Positions 1 through 9,235 of a stretch of DNA of 64,000 nucleotides are shown piece by piece. Origin of the DNA: Acidobacteriota bacterium (GTDB lineage: Bacteria > Acidobacteriota > Terriglobia > Bryobacterales > Bryobacteraceae). Made by a program: the position numbers and the translations under genes. The notes beneath the pieces are model-generated. The model searched no databases. It saw only the letters and a list, made by a program, of their open reading frames with translations, and was not told where the DNA came from. Positions within the stretch are counted from its first letter, which is position 1; every line of letters starts with the position of its first letter. The stretch lies in contig JANXSF010000071.1 in the NCBI GenBank assembly GCA_025352795.1, positions 1-64,000 of the forward strand. Reading direction: 5' to 3'.

Positions 1-666
1 TTAGTTGATTCCTGCCCCGTAGAACCTATTCGCGCGTTTAAAAAGCTTCATCCAGATCACATTATTGTAAGTTACATAAATACCAGCGTGGAAGTGAAAG
101 CGGAATCAGATATTCTCTGCACATCGCGCAATGCGGTGGACGTTGTGCGCTCCATTCCTGAAGATAAACCGGTGCTGTTTCTGCCCGATGTAAACCTGGG
201 CAACTGGGTAAAAAAGCAGACTGGCCGGCAGAACATGCGCATCTGGCAGGGTGCTTGCATTGTGCACGCCACTTTTCCTGCTCGGCGTCTGGCAGAGGCA
301 AAGTCCACGCATCCCCATGCTGTTGTAGTAGCGCATCCAGAATGTCCTCCGGCAGTTTTGGCCATGGCAGATTACATTGGATCCACTTCAGCATTGATCA
401 CTTACTGTGCTGAATCGCCAGCTAAAGAATTCATTGTGATGACGGAAAGTGGCGTGCAGTATTCCCTCCAAAAGAATTCGCCGGAAAAGAGTTTCTACTT
501 CGTCAACAATGAAAATTGTAACTGCAGTGAGTGCCCTTACATGAAAATGAACACGCTTGAGAAGGTAAGGGACGCTCTACTTAACTTGGCACCCCGCGTG
601 GAACTAAGTCAGGAAATTATGGAGCGCGCCAGATTACCCATTGAACGGATGTTAGCCATAAAGTAA
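1..666 (+). CDS. nadA: Quinolinate synthase NadA, 3' part
   Basis: NadA condenses iminoaspartate with dihydroxyacetone phosphate to quinolinate in NAD synthesis, using a 4Fe-4S cluster in the cytoplasm. The frame is open from base 1, so the 5' end lies outside the window. The visible 221 codons read as NadA: VSYINTSVEVKAESD near the start, GACIVH with a cysteine at base 256, HPECPP, and the CNCSECPYMKMNT signature with cysteines at bases 517, 523 and 532. These correspond to the family's later cluster-ligand regions. The TAA at 664-666 is one base before the TTG of moaA, so the two Fe-S enzyme genes are probably co-transcribed. No defect is visible in this part. Confidence 0.95.
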   Translation, partial: LVDSCPVEPIRAFKKLHPDHIIVSYINTSVEVKAESDILCTSRNAVDVVRSIPEDKPVLFLPDVNLGNWVKKQTGRQNMRIWQGACIVHATFPARRLAEAKSTHPHAVVVAHPECPPAVLAMADYIGSTSALITYCAESPAKEFIVMTESGVQYSLQKNSPEKSFYFVNNENCNCSECPYMKMNTLEKVRDALLNLAPRVELSQEIMERARLPIERMLAIK

Positions 667-667
667 G

Positions 668-1669
668 TTGCCAATGAATACTGCACCCCTATACGACACG
701 TTCGGCCGCTTACATGACAACCTGCGGATCAGCGTGACGGACCGGTGCAACATCCGCTGTTTTTATTGCATGCCGGAAATGGACGCGCAGTACATGCCGC
801 GTGAGGAAATCCTCAGTTGGGAAGAGATGGCCCGCGTAGTGCGAGTGGCGGCCAAGTTAGGCGTCCGCAAGATTCGCATCACCGGCGGTGAACCCCTTGT
901 CCGCAAAAATCTCTCGTTTCTGATCCGCGAAATCAATGCCATTGAAGAAATTGAAGACATCGCCCTGACCACCAACGGCGTCCTATTAGCGGCACAGGCG
1001 CAAGAGCTGTACGACGCCGGTCTGCGACGCCTCAACATTCACATTGATACGCTGGATCGTGCAAAGTTCCTGAAGATCACCCGACGCGATGAATTTGATC
1101 GTGTGATGGCTGGAATTGATGCCGCACTCAGCACCGGCTTCAAAGTGAAGATCAACGCCGTGGCCGTCAAGAATCTGGTTGAAGAGGACATCGTACCGCT
1201 AGCCCGCTTCGGACGCGAACGAGGCATTGAAATTCGCTACATCGAATTCATGCCGCTCGATTCGCAAGGCCTATGGGATAAGTCGAAAGTGCTGCTGCAG
1301 GACGACATGTTGAAGATGCTGGAACAAGGCATTGGCCCGTTGGAAGAGATTCCAGATCGCGACCCGCGCGCCCCTGCCAGCGAGTATCGTTTCAAAGACG
1401 GCATAGGACAAGTAGGCTTCATCGCATCCGTATCGAAGCCCTTCTGCATGAACTGCAATCGCATCCGGCTGACGTCAGACGGCAAGCTGCGCTATTGCTT
1501 ATTCGCCATCGAAGAGACAGACCTGAAAGGCTTGCTCCGCGATGGTTCGAGCGACGCCGCCATCGCCGATACAATTCGTGAGAACATTCGGCAGAAGTGG
1601 GTTGGGCATGAGATTAATACTGTTCAGTTTGTAGCTCCACCAAGACCAATGCATTCCATTGGCGGGTAG
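668..1669 (+). CDS. moaA: GTP 3',8-cyclase MoaA (molybdenum cofactor synthesis)
   Basis: This radical-SAM enzyme performs the first step of molybdopterin synthesis, converting GTP to 3',8-cyclo-GTP. The 333-residue length is normal. The SAM cluster motif CNIRCFYC uses C27, C31 and C34. The C-terminal cluster region reads PFCMNCNRIRLTSDGKLRYCLF (split here as PFCMNCNRIRL and TSDGKLRYCLF), giving the three ligands that bind the second 4Fe-4S cluster. The protein ends in GG, the conserved MoaA tail. The start may be TTG 668 or ATG 674; neither has a strong ribosome binding site, which fits coupling to nadA. No other molybdopterin gene is in the window. Confidence 0.96.
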   Translation: MPMNTAPLYDTFGRLHDNLRISVTDRCNIRCFYCMPEMDAQYMPREEILSWEEMARVVRVAAKLGVRKIRITGGEPLVRKNLSFLIREINAIEEIEDIALTTNGVLLAAQAQELYDAGLRRLNIHIDTLDRAKFLKITRRDEFDRVMAGIDAALSTGFKVKINAVAVKNLVEEDIVPLARFGRERGIEIRYIEFMPLDSQGLWDKSKVLLQDDMLKMLEQGIGPLEEIPDRDPRAPASEYRFKDGIGQVGFIASVSKPFCMNCNRIRLTSDGKLRYCLFAIEETDLKGLLRDGSSDAAIADTIRENIRQKWVGHEINTVQFVAPPRPMHSIGG

Positions 1670-1671
1670 GG

Positions 1672-1803
1672 GCTGAACCTGGAAACTTTCTTGAACGCGC
1701 TTGGGGTACAACTCAAACCATAAGTGCGCTGTCGCTACAGCGTATGGCTTTTCGGTTTATTGACGGCGATGCCCACGATGTTGAGTATGTCGATTATCAC
1801 TAG
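1672..1803 (+). pseudogene. HigB-type toxin remnant (C-terminal fragment)
   Basis: The frame ending at TAG 1801-1803 translates to EPGNFLERA, a poorly conserved middle, then FRFIDGDAHDVEYVDYH. The last part is the characteristic C-terminus of HigB/RelE-like toxins, and the first resembles the PPGNRLEAL segment. The expected YSIRINDQWR block between them is missing, although RYS-V can be read in another frame near 1729. There is no room for the N-terminal half, because moaA ends at 1669. I infer a truncated and eroded toxin gene upstream of an intact higA. The fragment may still matter as leader sequence, since the higA ribosome binding site begins at its stop codon. Confidence 0.7.
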
Positions 1804-1818
1804 GAAAGGAGGCCAGCC

Positions 1819-2100
1819 GTGCCCATGAAAAACCCACCGCATCCTGGCGGCTTTGTTTACCGCCAATGCATTGAGCCTTTGGGATTAACCATCACGACTG
1901 CCACTACCGCGCTTGGAGTCACACGAACCACCTTGTCCGAATTGGTGAATTGCAAGCGGGAAATTTCTCCTGAAACGGCGGTACGCCTATCCAAAGTTTT
2001 CGGTGGTAGCGCTCAAAGCTGGCTCACACAGCAAGCCCACTACGATCTTGCCCAAGTAGACGCCAATGGCATCAAGGTGCAACGTCTGCAACAGGTGTAG
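1819..2100 (+). CDS. higA: HigA-family antitoxin (XRE HTH)
   Basis: A 93-residue protein of the HigA/VapI type. It opens with HPGGFVYRQCIEPLGLTITTA, followed by an XRE helix-turn-helix at about residues 25-70 (ALGVTRTTLSELVNCKREIS) and the family motif RLSKVFGGSAQSWLTQQ. Such proteins bind the HigB toxin and repress their own operon. GTG 1819 is chosen because a strong Shine-Dalgarno (GGAAAGGAGG, 1803-1812) ends six bases upstream; ATG 1825 is too far from it. The cognate toxin upstream is only a fragment, so this is an orphan antitoxin. Its last 29 bases overlap the tail of the antisense Uma2 pseudogene. Confidence 0.9.
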   Translation: MPMKNPPHPGGFVYRQCIEPLGLTITTATTALGVTRTTLSELVNCKREISPETAVRLSKVFGGSAQSWLTQQAHYDLAQVDANGIKVQRLQQV

Positions 2101-2668
2101 TTCCCACAACCCCATCAAAAATGCCGCGATAGACATCCTTCAGCGCAATAGAGCATCCGATACTAGCCAGTTGCAGCACAGCGTCCATTCCCTTGCGATA
2201 CGAGACCAGCCCCCTCCGCCTGCGGAGTGAAGTGTTCGATTAGGACCTGGTCCGTATGCACCAACAGGTAATCTTTTAACGAAGAGATTTCGCGATACAG
2301 TGCAAATTTCTTTCCGTGATCGTAATCTTCGGTGGAAGGTGACAACACTTGGGCGACAACAATCGGACTTTCCAGAAGATCATCATCCAGAACTATCGAC
2401 CCGCCGCAAGCTACTGACAAATCCGGATACACATAGCTATGCCTTTTTCAACATGCACCCGCATATCGGAGTTATAGACCAGGCAGTTGCCACCTTCTAA
2501 CTGGTTTTCCAACACAACGATTAGACGGATTGCCAAACGCGAATGCCGACCAGTTCTGCCAGACATGGGGTACATCTCCCCACCACAAAATTCACTCTTG
2601 TATTCGGCAGCGCGGTCAAGGGCAAGGTAATCCTGCTCGGTTACCATTACTGATGGTTGCGTTGCCAT
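2072..2668 (-). pseudogene. Uma2-family (DUF820) endonuclease-like gene, frameshifted
   Basis: Pieces of one Uma2/DUF820 protein lie in successive frames. Bases 2668 to about 2430 give MATQPSVMVTEQDYLALD through SDMRVHVEKGIAM. A shift near 2430 leads to YPDLSVACGGSIVLDDDLL and on to DYLLVHTDQVLIEHFTPQAEG. A shift near 2215 gives GGWSRIARE. A further one near 2195 gives MDAVLQLASIGCSIALKDVY to a TGA at 2072-2074. The joined product would be about 199 residues, the usual Uma2 length. Uma2 proteins have a PD-(D/E)XK-like nuclease fold and mostly unknown roles. Several shifts make true decay more likely than one sequencing error. It overlaps the 3' end of higA head-on. Confidence 0.85.
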
Positions 2669-3099
2669 GTCCTCATTATGACCCGGAAATCACTCGCGAA
2701 TTCGAAACGAACCCAATTTCCCGACGGTACCCATTGAAAAATAAAAATAATCCCCACCAATTCAATGCCTTCCCCAATGCCCTGTTCGGAATCGGCCCTT
2801 GATACTGTACTGTAATCGCAGGAAGACAAATCGCTGGCCAGCGTGCTTCCTCTGGAAAAGTCCGCGCGGTATCCAAAATTCAAAGGAAATCCGGTCCTCA
2901 AATCTTCGATGGGTAAACCCGAAAAAGAGCAAAGGACCCGGTGCTCCGTTTAGAAGTTAAAAGCGACAGTATTGCATCCAAGGCCGAAGTGTCACTTTTA
3001 TATGCACGTACTTACACACGTACTTACCCATTTGACTCCAGCCCAACCTCTGATATAGCATTTGGAATCGATTATTGATTTTGGCGAGAGGCCCTCATT
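2669..3099. other. Intergenic stretch without a credible gene
   Basis: About 430 bp between the Uma2 pseudogene start and the TonB receptor. Short open frames exist on both strands but show no recognisable motif, no good ribosome binding site and no protein-like composition. A short direct repeat, CACGTACTTAC, occurs twice around 3005-3027, just before a candidate promoter. The rest may be remnant DNA of the same decay zone as higB and Uma2. Confidence 0.5.
3032..3059 (+). promoter_or_regulatory. Candidate sigma-70 promoter of TonB receptor 1
   Basis: TTGACT (3032-3037) and TATAGC (3054-3059) are separated by 16 bases, about 40 bases before the TTG start at 3100. The -35 matches consensus at 5 of 6 and the -10 at 4 of 6. 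This is sequence resemblance only. Confidence 0.4.
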
Positions 3100-6000
3100 T
3101 TGACGAAACTGTTTTTTTCCTTGGCGTTGGCTCAGATTACCTTCTGCAATGGCGCGCTTGCTCAAAGCATCACCGGGCAAATTTCCGGCAGTATTACCGA
3201 TCAAAGTGGTTCCGCCATTGCCGGAACCTCCGTCAAACTCACTTACGATCTTTCTCAACAATTACGTGAATTCATCACCGAAGCCAATGGCGACTTTTTG
3301 TTCACCAATCTTGTTCCCGGCGAATATACTCTTCGTGTTGAACATTCCGGATTCAAAACTTACTCTCAAAAAGCAATTAAAGTGAGTACCGAAGATCGAG
3401 TCACACTGGGCCAGATTAAACTTACTGTCGGCGACGTTACCAGCACAGTTCAAGTGGTCGCAGAGTCTTCCCGCGTTTCCACTGAAACATCCGACCGCTC
3501 AATTCTTATTGACCGGCAACAAATCGAAGATACTCCCATCAGTGGGCGTGATTATCTGGGCATTCTCCGATCCTTACCCGGCGTACAAATGGTCAGCACT
3601 GGGGATATGCCAGGCTGGTTCAACACTACCAATAGCGTAGTAAATGGTGGACAAAGCGGACAATTCGTGGTTACTCTTGACGGCATTGTCAGCCAGGATA
3701 GCGGTGCCCCACGGACTGGTGGCTACCTTGCGCCAAATGTGGATGCCATCGGAGAAGTGAAAGTGTTGGTCTCCAACTACACTGCAGAATCTGGCGCGCG
3801 TGCCGGCGGCCAAATGAACGTTTCCATTAAGAATGGAACGAATCAATATCACGGCTCCGCTTACTACTTCTGGCGCCACGAAATGCTTTCGGCCAATGAG
3901 TTCTTCAACAATAAGAACGTCAATATTGTAAATGGTGTAGGCGTTGCTCTGGCTAAGCCATACTATCGCTATCAGAATCCCGGCGGAACAATCGGTGGAC
4001 CCGTTGTAGTTCCTGGACTCAATTTCAACAAGAGCCGTACCCGCATGTTTTTCTTTTTCTCCGAAGACTACCTTCACACTCGCACTACTGGCGCAGTCAA
4101 TAGCTACAACATGCCCAGCGCGCTGGAACGCTCAGGAAACTTCTCTCAAACAGTCACTAGTACTGGTGTTGCGATCAAGATTAAAGATCCCCTCACCACC
4201 GGCGGATTTTTTCCAGATAATCAGATTCCCGGAAGTAGGATCAGTTCTATCGGCCGTGCAATGATAAACTTGTTCCCGCTGCCTTCCGCCGTGGATACAT
4301 CCGGCAAGCGAGGCTTCAATGGTCAATACCAATTCAACCAGGATCGTCCTCGCGAAGATCGCATTCTGCGCATCGATATTAATCTGGGTCCAAAGACCAC
4401 CTCTTATGTTCGACTGATTCAGGACTTTCAAGCTGATCGTGGTTACGGAGCGACTCTCAACGGCGGCAGCGGCTGGGGTCAATACGCCAGTAATTACGAC
4501 ATTCAATCGGCCGGAGCAGCTTACACGGTGGTCCACACGTTCCGCCATAATCTGATTAACGAAACAACTGCGGGAATCAATCGCGGCACTCAGAAAACCT
4601 ATGCCGCTGACCTGGAAACATTCAAGGCCACCAATGATGTTTCTGTGTTGAAAGGACCAGATGGCAAAACAATTGCCTTGCCTCATTTCTTTAATGCGAA
4701 TTCCTTAAACCTTCTTCCCAATATTAGTTTTGGTACCAATAGCCCCCAATCGGCCGGGCAAACAGTAACTGCGCCTCCAGGTTTCAGCGTGGATAGCCGA
4801 TGGCCCTTTCAAGGCACAGATCAATTAACAAACATTACTGACAATCTCACCTGGATCAAGAAAGCCCACACAGTAAAAGCTGGCTTCTACTTTGAACATG
4901 ATTCCAGAAATGTGAGCGTTTATTCCACTTACAATACCAATGGTACATATTGGTTCGGCTCCGACACTGCAAACCCCAACGATACAGGCTATGCCTACTC
5001 CAACATGATGTTGGGAACCGTTCAAGCCTATGGCGAAGATAACGGCAAGTTGACCAATCATGCCCGTTACAACCAAGTGGAATGGTTTATCCAGGACACC
5101 TGGAAGGCCAGTCGTCGCTTGACCTTTGACCTTGGTATTCGCTTTCAAATCCTGCAACCCACTTACTCGCAAGGAGCAACGTTAGGATTGTTCGACGGCG
5201 GCACTTACGATAGGAAGAAATCCGGGCAATTGCTGTTTCCTGCACTTGTGAATGGTCAGAAAGTAGCCATCAATCCTGTGACGCAAGCCAGTTATGTGTA
5301 CGCTCGCTCCACATCGTTCGATCCAGCTTCGTATCCAGTGGGCGGTTTGCCTTACTCGGGAATTAATCAGTTCAAAGACCGGTTCTTTCACACGCCGCCC
5401 GTTCAGTACGGACCTCGGCTTGGCTTTGCATGGGACGTTTTCGGGAAAGGTAAAACCGCGCTGCGTGGTGGATTTGGTATTTTCTACGGACGGGCGTATG
5501 GCGTGGATACAATCGGCGCTGTCAGTTCGGGTATTGGCCCGATGGCGGCCCCACCAGCCTTTCGCAGCCCCATTAACTACAGCACAACGTTTAATGATCT
5601 GTTTTCCACGCAAGGCTTTTATGGAACGCAAAACGTAACCGGCGGTTCGCAGGATTATAAGAATCCCACTACTTACAATTGGAGCTTCGGACTTCAGCAA
5701 GACCTGCGCAAAGGCGTGATCCTCGATATTTCCTATGTCGGCAATGTGTTCCACCATGGATTTGGGACATTGAATGATGCCAATGCGGTTGCACCTTACA
5801 CAACCTGGACACCAGACGGCGGTGCCAATAAAGCTTATTTGGACCCCACCAGTGCCAGTAATGGTACTGGTGCTTTCTACGCTACTAATCTGATTCGTGG
5901 CACGAATAAATATATGGGTTACGGCTCCATCAGTACGTATACCAGCCTCGGTGAGTCTTCTTACAACGCGCTGCAAACTCAGGTGAATAAGCGATTCAAC

Positions 6001-6705
6001 AAACGCTACCAGTTCAGTGCAAACTACACTTGGTCAAAGACCATTACTTACAGCCACCAACAATGGGTCCCAGATAACTTGACCAAGAACGTTGTGAACC
6101 GTCCTCATGCGGTGAATCTCAATTTCGGATATGACATTCCTCGTGGCAGTAGCCTATGGTCTAACTGGCTTACAAAAGGAGCGCTTGATGGTTGGCGATT
6201 TAATGGAGTAGGGGCATTTTTCAGCGGCACTCCATTCACTGTGGGTTGTGCCGCCACGGCCCCGCCAATCGGTTATTGGACAGGAACGCCCACGGGTGGC
6301 ATCCCGTTGCGTTGCCAGATGAACGGTGAATTATTCAATGAAGGGGCCAAGGCTCCGGGAGTCATTGACCAAAGGTTATACTATCCATTGAATGTTGCCA
6401 GCTTCAGCTTGCCCGGAATCCGTTCACTGGGCTTTGGCAACACCCCACCCACTCTGACTTACGGGCCTGGAATGGAAAATCTGGATTTATCACTGTCCAA
6501 GAGCTTCAAAGTTGCCGAACGCAAAACCGTGGAATTTCGCGCTGAAGTGTTCAATACTCTGAACCACTTTAATCCTGGCAATCCAAATTCCAGCTTGACC
6601 TTCAACTTTGCCAGCGGCGCCCAGACCAACGCCGCATTCGGACAAATCACCGCAGCTCAACATGTTGCACGACGCATGGCCATGTCCCTCAAATTACGAT
6701 TCTAA
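3100..6705 (+). CDS. TonB-dependent receptor with N-terminal carboxypeptidase-regulatory domain (1)
   Basis: An Oar-like outer-membrane protein of 1201 residues, the size typical of acidobacterial TonB receptors. It has a signal peptide (residues 1-22, ending GALAQ) and a Cna-B/carboxypeptidase-regulatory fold at about 25-110 (ISGSITDQSGSAIAGTSVKL). A plug domain follows at about 130-240 (IEDTPISGRDYLGILRSLPG). The remainder is a beta barrel rich in aromatic strands, ending in SLKLRF with the terminal phenylalanine of outer-membrane barrels. The start is TTG 3100, with AGAGG about eight bases upstream. It probably imports a large substrate with TonB energy, but the substrate cannot be told from sequence. 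The downstream genes are convergent, so it is monocistronic. Confidence 0.92.
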   Translation: MTKLFFSLALAQITFCNGALAQSITGQISGSITDQSGSAIAGTSVKLTYDLSQQLREFITEANGDFLFTNLVPGEYTLRVEHSGFKTYSQKAIKVSTEDRVTLGQIKLTVGDVTSTVQVVAESSRVSTETSDRSILIDRQQIEDTPISGRDYLGILRSLPGVQMVSTGDMPGWFNTTNSVVNGGQSGQFVVTLDGIVSQDSGAPRTGGYLAPNVDAIGEVKVLVSNYTAESGARAGGQMNVSIKNGTNQYHGSAYYFWRHEMLSANEFFNNKNVNIVNGVGVALAKPYYRYQNPGGTIGGPVVVPGLNFNKSRTRMFFFFSEDYLHTRTTGAVNSYNMPSALERSGNFSQTVTSTGVAIKIKDPLTTGGFFPDNQIPGSRISSIGRAMINLFPLPSAVDTSGKRGFNGQYQFNQDRPREDRILRIDINLGPKTTSYVRLIQDFQADRGYGATLNGGSGWGQYASNYDIQSAGAAYTVVHTFRHNLINETTAGINRGTQKTYAADLETFKATNDVSVLKGPDGKTIALPHFFNANSLNLLPNISFGTNSPQSAGQTVTAPPGFSVDSRWPFQGTDQLTNITDNLTWIKKAHTVKAGFYFEHDSRNVSVYSTYNTNGTYWFGSDTANPNDTGYAYSNMMLGTVQAYGEDNGKLTNHARYNQVEWFIQDTWKASRRLTFDLGIRFQILQPTYSQGATLGLFDGGTYDRKKSGQLLFPALVNGQKVAINPVTQASYVYARSTSFDPASYPVGGLPYSGINQFKDRFFHTPPVQYGPRLGFAWDVFGKGKTALRGGFGIFYGRAYGVDTIGAVSSGIGPMAAPPAFRSPINYSTTFNDLFSTQGFYGTQNVTGGSQDYKNPTTYNWSFGLQQDLRKGVILDISYVGNVFHHGFGTLNDANAVAPYTTWTPDGGANKAYLDPTSASNGTGAFYATNLIRGTNKYMGYGSISTYTSLGESSYNALQTQVNKRFNKRYQFSANYTWSKTITYSHQQWVPDNLTKNVVNRPHAVNLNFGYDIPRGSSLWSNWLTKGALDGWRFNGVGAFFSGTPFTVGCAATAPPIGYWTGTPTGGIPLRCQMNGELFNEGAKAPGVIDQRLYYPLNVASFSLPGIRSLGFGNTPPTLTYGPGMENLDLSLSKSFKVAERKTVEFRAEVFNTLNHFNPGNPNSSLTFNFASGAQTNAAFGQITAAQHVARRMAMSLKLRF

Positions 6706-6723
6706 GCATAGTCTGCAAAATAG

Positions 6724-7908
6724 TTACTTCTTGTCAACACTGACAACCACTCCATTCAAAACTACACCCACGCAGTGCGAAGTAAGTTCAAACGGATCTC
6801 CATCGTACAATGCCACGTCGCCATCTTTACCCACTTCAAGCGAACCAACCCGCTCTGCGACATTCAAAATCTTGGCCGCATCAATGCTGATGCTGGATAA
6901 TGCCTGCTCAAAGGTCAAGCCGTTTGCCGCCGCCATCCCCGCTTCAAAAAGCACCACTCGCGTCTTAGGCACATACCCTTCAAACCCGCTCTCAATGGCA
7001 AACGGAATTCCCGCAGCCCGCAGTTTCGACGCTGTTTCTCTGCTGATATTCGCTGTCTCCCCACCAGCACGCTCCATCGTAGGATGCAAAATCACCGGAT
7101 AGCCTGACGCCTTAATCTGATCTAAAACCAGATACGCTTCGGCACATCCTTCCAGCACCATCTTCAAATTGAACTCCTTGCCCAACCGGATGGCCGTCAA
7201 AATATCGTGAGCCTGATGTACCTGCACCAGAAACGGCAATTCACCTTTCACCACTCTCAGAAAAGCTTCCGTGCGCAAATCGCGCGTCTTGTCTTTCTTC
7301 TTCTCAAATTCCTGCGCCTTCAAAAACTCCGCCCGCAGCATGGCAATTGCCTTAGCTCTTGACCCTGGGGATTTACCCGCTTCATTGGTCAATCCATCAC
7401 TGCCCAGAGTTGCCGCAACCATTGCTTCTGGTTTCACCAATGCTTCTTCTACGCTGTTCCCAGCAGTTTTCACCACCATGGTCTGCCCTGACACCAAAAT
7501 GCCTGTGCTGTGCCCGGTATGGACCGTTGTAACTCCGTAGCTGCGCACATGCGCCAGTAACGCTTCGCGCGGATTGTAGGCATCCATCGCCCGCAACTCC
7601 GGCTGCATTGGACTGGAACGCTCCACTTGATCTTGATCATGCGGCTGGACGAGGTAGCCGGAAAGCCCCAGCGCAGAACGGACATCAATCAACCCCGGCG
7701 TCACCACTTTGGCCGAAAGGGTTTTATACCCCGCAGGAATTGCCACGCTCGCAGCCGGACCCACCCGTTCAATCTTGCCATTGCGTATCAACACCACACC
7801 ATTGGTTATGGGAGCTCCCGCCATGGTGTAAACCGTTTCCCCTCGAACGGCAACTTGGGCTTGCAGCGTTCCAGCGAATAAAACAAAACTAATCAGTAAT
7901 GATTTCAT
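6724..7908 (-). CDS. Amidohydrolase-like secreted protein lacking key metal ligands
   Basis: A 394-residue paralogue of the upstream gene, with a signal peptide (to about residue 17, ending LQAQ) and the amidohydrolase layout: N-terminal beta sandwich, barrel, and C-terminal GSLEVGKDGDVALYDGDPF. The metal-binding HxH after strand 1 is replaced: PGLIDVRSALG where relatives have PGLVDSHSHVG. The second histidine region reads VLEGCAEAY in place of VLQHASDAW, and the strand-8 aspartate region reads AIESGFEGY in place of GFHTDDGVTE. Only the strand-5 histidine (LVQVHQAHD) is kept. I infer that it is not a normal hydrolase and may be a pseudoenzyme partner. It starts two bases after the stop of the intact paralogue, so they are co-translated. 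Confidence 0.88.
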   Translation of the reverse strand: MKSLLISFVLFAGTLQAQVAVRGETVYTMAGAPITNGVVLIRNGKIERVGPAASVAIPAGYKTLSAKVVTPGLIDVRSALGLSGYLVQPHDQDQVERSSPMQPELRAMDAYNPREALLAHVRSYGVTTVHTGHSTGILVSGQTMVVKTAGNSVEEALVKPEAMVAATLGSDGLTNEAGKSPGSRAKAIAMLRAEFLKAQEFEKKKDKTRDLRTEAFLRVVKGELPFLVQVHQAHDILTAIRLGKEFNLKMVLEGCAEAYLVLDQIKASGYPVILHPTMERAGGETANISRETASKLRAAGIPFAIESGFEGYVPKTRVVLFEAGMAAANGLTFEQALSSISIDAAKILNVAERVGSLEVGKDGDVALYDGDPFELTSHCVGVVLNGVVVSVDKK

Positions 7909-7910
7909 GG

Positions 7911-9206
7911 TTACTGTTCCTCCGGGCCGTGAATAAGGGCGAAATCCAATTCATCGTGGCTTGCTCCATAGCCGCCCGTCTGGTACAGCTTGTCTTTTTC
8001 GTTCGACCGATCAAACACGTTTACCCCATCCACATAGGTTTGCAGAACTTTGGTATAAACGCTGAACGGATCTCCAGAAAGCACAATGAAATCGGCATCT
8101 TTACCCACTTCCAGCGACCCTATCCGCTCATCTAACTCCAACATCTTCGCCCCGGCCATGGTCAGCGCATAAATCGCTTTATCGCGCGGACACCCAGCCC
8201 TTACCGCCAGCGCTGCGGAGCGCAGAAAGAGTCGCGATTCCGTCACTCCGTCATCCGTATGAAAGCCGAAGGGAGCCCCTGCCTTGTCCAGTACCATCGC
8301 GTTTTCCGGGGTTACATCCTTGGCCTCAATCTTTCCACCAGGGCTGTCCAACACAATCAACGACGTCCAAACTTTAGCCTTGGCAATCTCATCGGCAACG
8401 GCCCAGGCATCGCTGGCATGTTGCAGTACAACTTTGAAATTGAACTCTTTGGCCAGCCGCAAAACGGTAAGAATGTCATCGTTACGATGCGTATGGAAAT
8501 GCACCGTTCGCTTCTGCTCCAGCACTTCCACCAGCGCTTCACTACGCAAATCACGGGGCGGTAACTTGGATGCATCGGTTCCCGCAGCTTTCACTTTGTC
8601 GCGATATTCCTGGGCTTTAATCAGTTGTTCCCTCATCATCGCCGCCGCCTTGCCCCGCGTCCCAGGGAATGGCGAAGCACGCCGCGGATTGCTGCCATTG
8701 GCCATCTTCATGCCACCAGCGTTTCTTCCATCGGGTAACTTGATCAGTAAATCGTCAATGATGCCGCCATCGCGCAGTTTCAAATAGAGCGTTTGCCCAC
8801 TATTCAAATGTCCCGACCCTGGCATTACATTGGCCACCGTAACCCCGCCTGACTGGGCTTTTTGAATGGAGGCAGCACGTACGTTGATGGAATCTAACAC
8901 GCGAACTTCCGGTTGAATCGGCCCACTGCCATCGGCACCAGCAGGGCCGCCCACGTGCGAATGCGAATCCACCAGGCCCGGCATAATCACTTTGCCCGAC
9001 GCATCCACACGTTTTGCATTGGCTGGAATTGTCACTGCAGCGCGTGCTCCAATGGCGCGGATTTTACCGCCGTCCACAATCAACACACCATCGGCAATTT
9101 CAGGCCCGGCAACGGGAATGATCCGTGCACCAATGTAAGCCACGGGCTGCGCAATCGCGCAAAGCGGCACAAGCAACGTCAATTGGCGCAGCATTTTGAA
9201 TCTCAT
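7911..9206 (-). CDS. Secreted amidohydrolase (imidazolonepropionase-like)
   Basis: A metal-dependent hydrolase of the COG1228-type amidohydrolase superfamily, with a signal peptide (LTLLVPLCAIAQ). Metal ligands are all visible: HxH in PGLVDSHSHVG, the strand-5 histidine in TVHFHTHRNDD, the strand-6 histidine in VVLQHASDAW, and the strand-8 aspartate in GFHTDDGVTE. The C-terminal GSLEVGKDADFIVLSGDPF closes the beta sandwich. Such periplasmic enzymes often cleave dipeptides or cyclic amides, but the substrate is unknown here. ATG 9206 is preferred over TTG 9212. It is first in a two-gene operon with a metal-ligand-deficient paralogue. Confidence 0.92.
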   Translation of the reverse strand: MRFKMLRQLTLLVPLCAIAQPVAYIGARIIPVAGPEIADGVLIVDGGKIRAIGARAAVTIPANAKRVDASGKVIMPGLVDSHSHVGGPAGADGSGPIQPEVRVLDSINVRAASIQKAQSGGVTVANVMPGSGHLNSGQTLYLKLRDGGIIDDLLIKLPDGRNAGGMKMANGSNPRRASPFPGTRGKAAAMMREQLIKAQEYRDKVKAAGTDASKLPPRDLRSEALVEVLEQKRTVHFHTHRNDDILTVLRLAKEFNFKVVLQHASDAWAVADEIAKAKVWTSLIVLDSPGGKIEAKDVTPENAMVLDKAGAPFGFHTDDGVTESRLFLRSAALAVRAGCPRDKAIYALTMAGAKMLELDERIGSLEVGKDADFIVLSGDPFSVYTKVLQTYVDGVNVFDRSNEKDKLYQTGGYGASHDELDFALIHGPEEQ

Positions 9207-9235
9207 AATCAATAAGAATAGCGCGTGCAGGAATG

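Noticed and set aside
2530-2901. Short open frames in the gap before TonB receptor 1
   Set aside because: No ribosome binding site, motif or protein-like composition; some overlap the Uma2 pseudogene.
5182-5976. 264-codon open frame on the minus strand inside TonB receptor 1
   Set aside because: It is fully antisense to a well-supported receptor gene, has no recognisable motif and is probably a codon-usage shadow.
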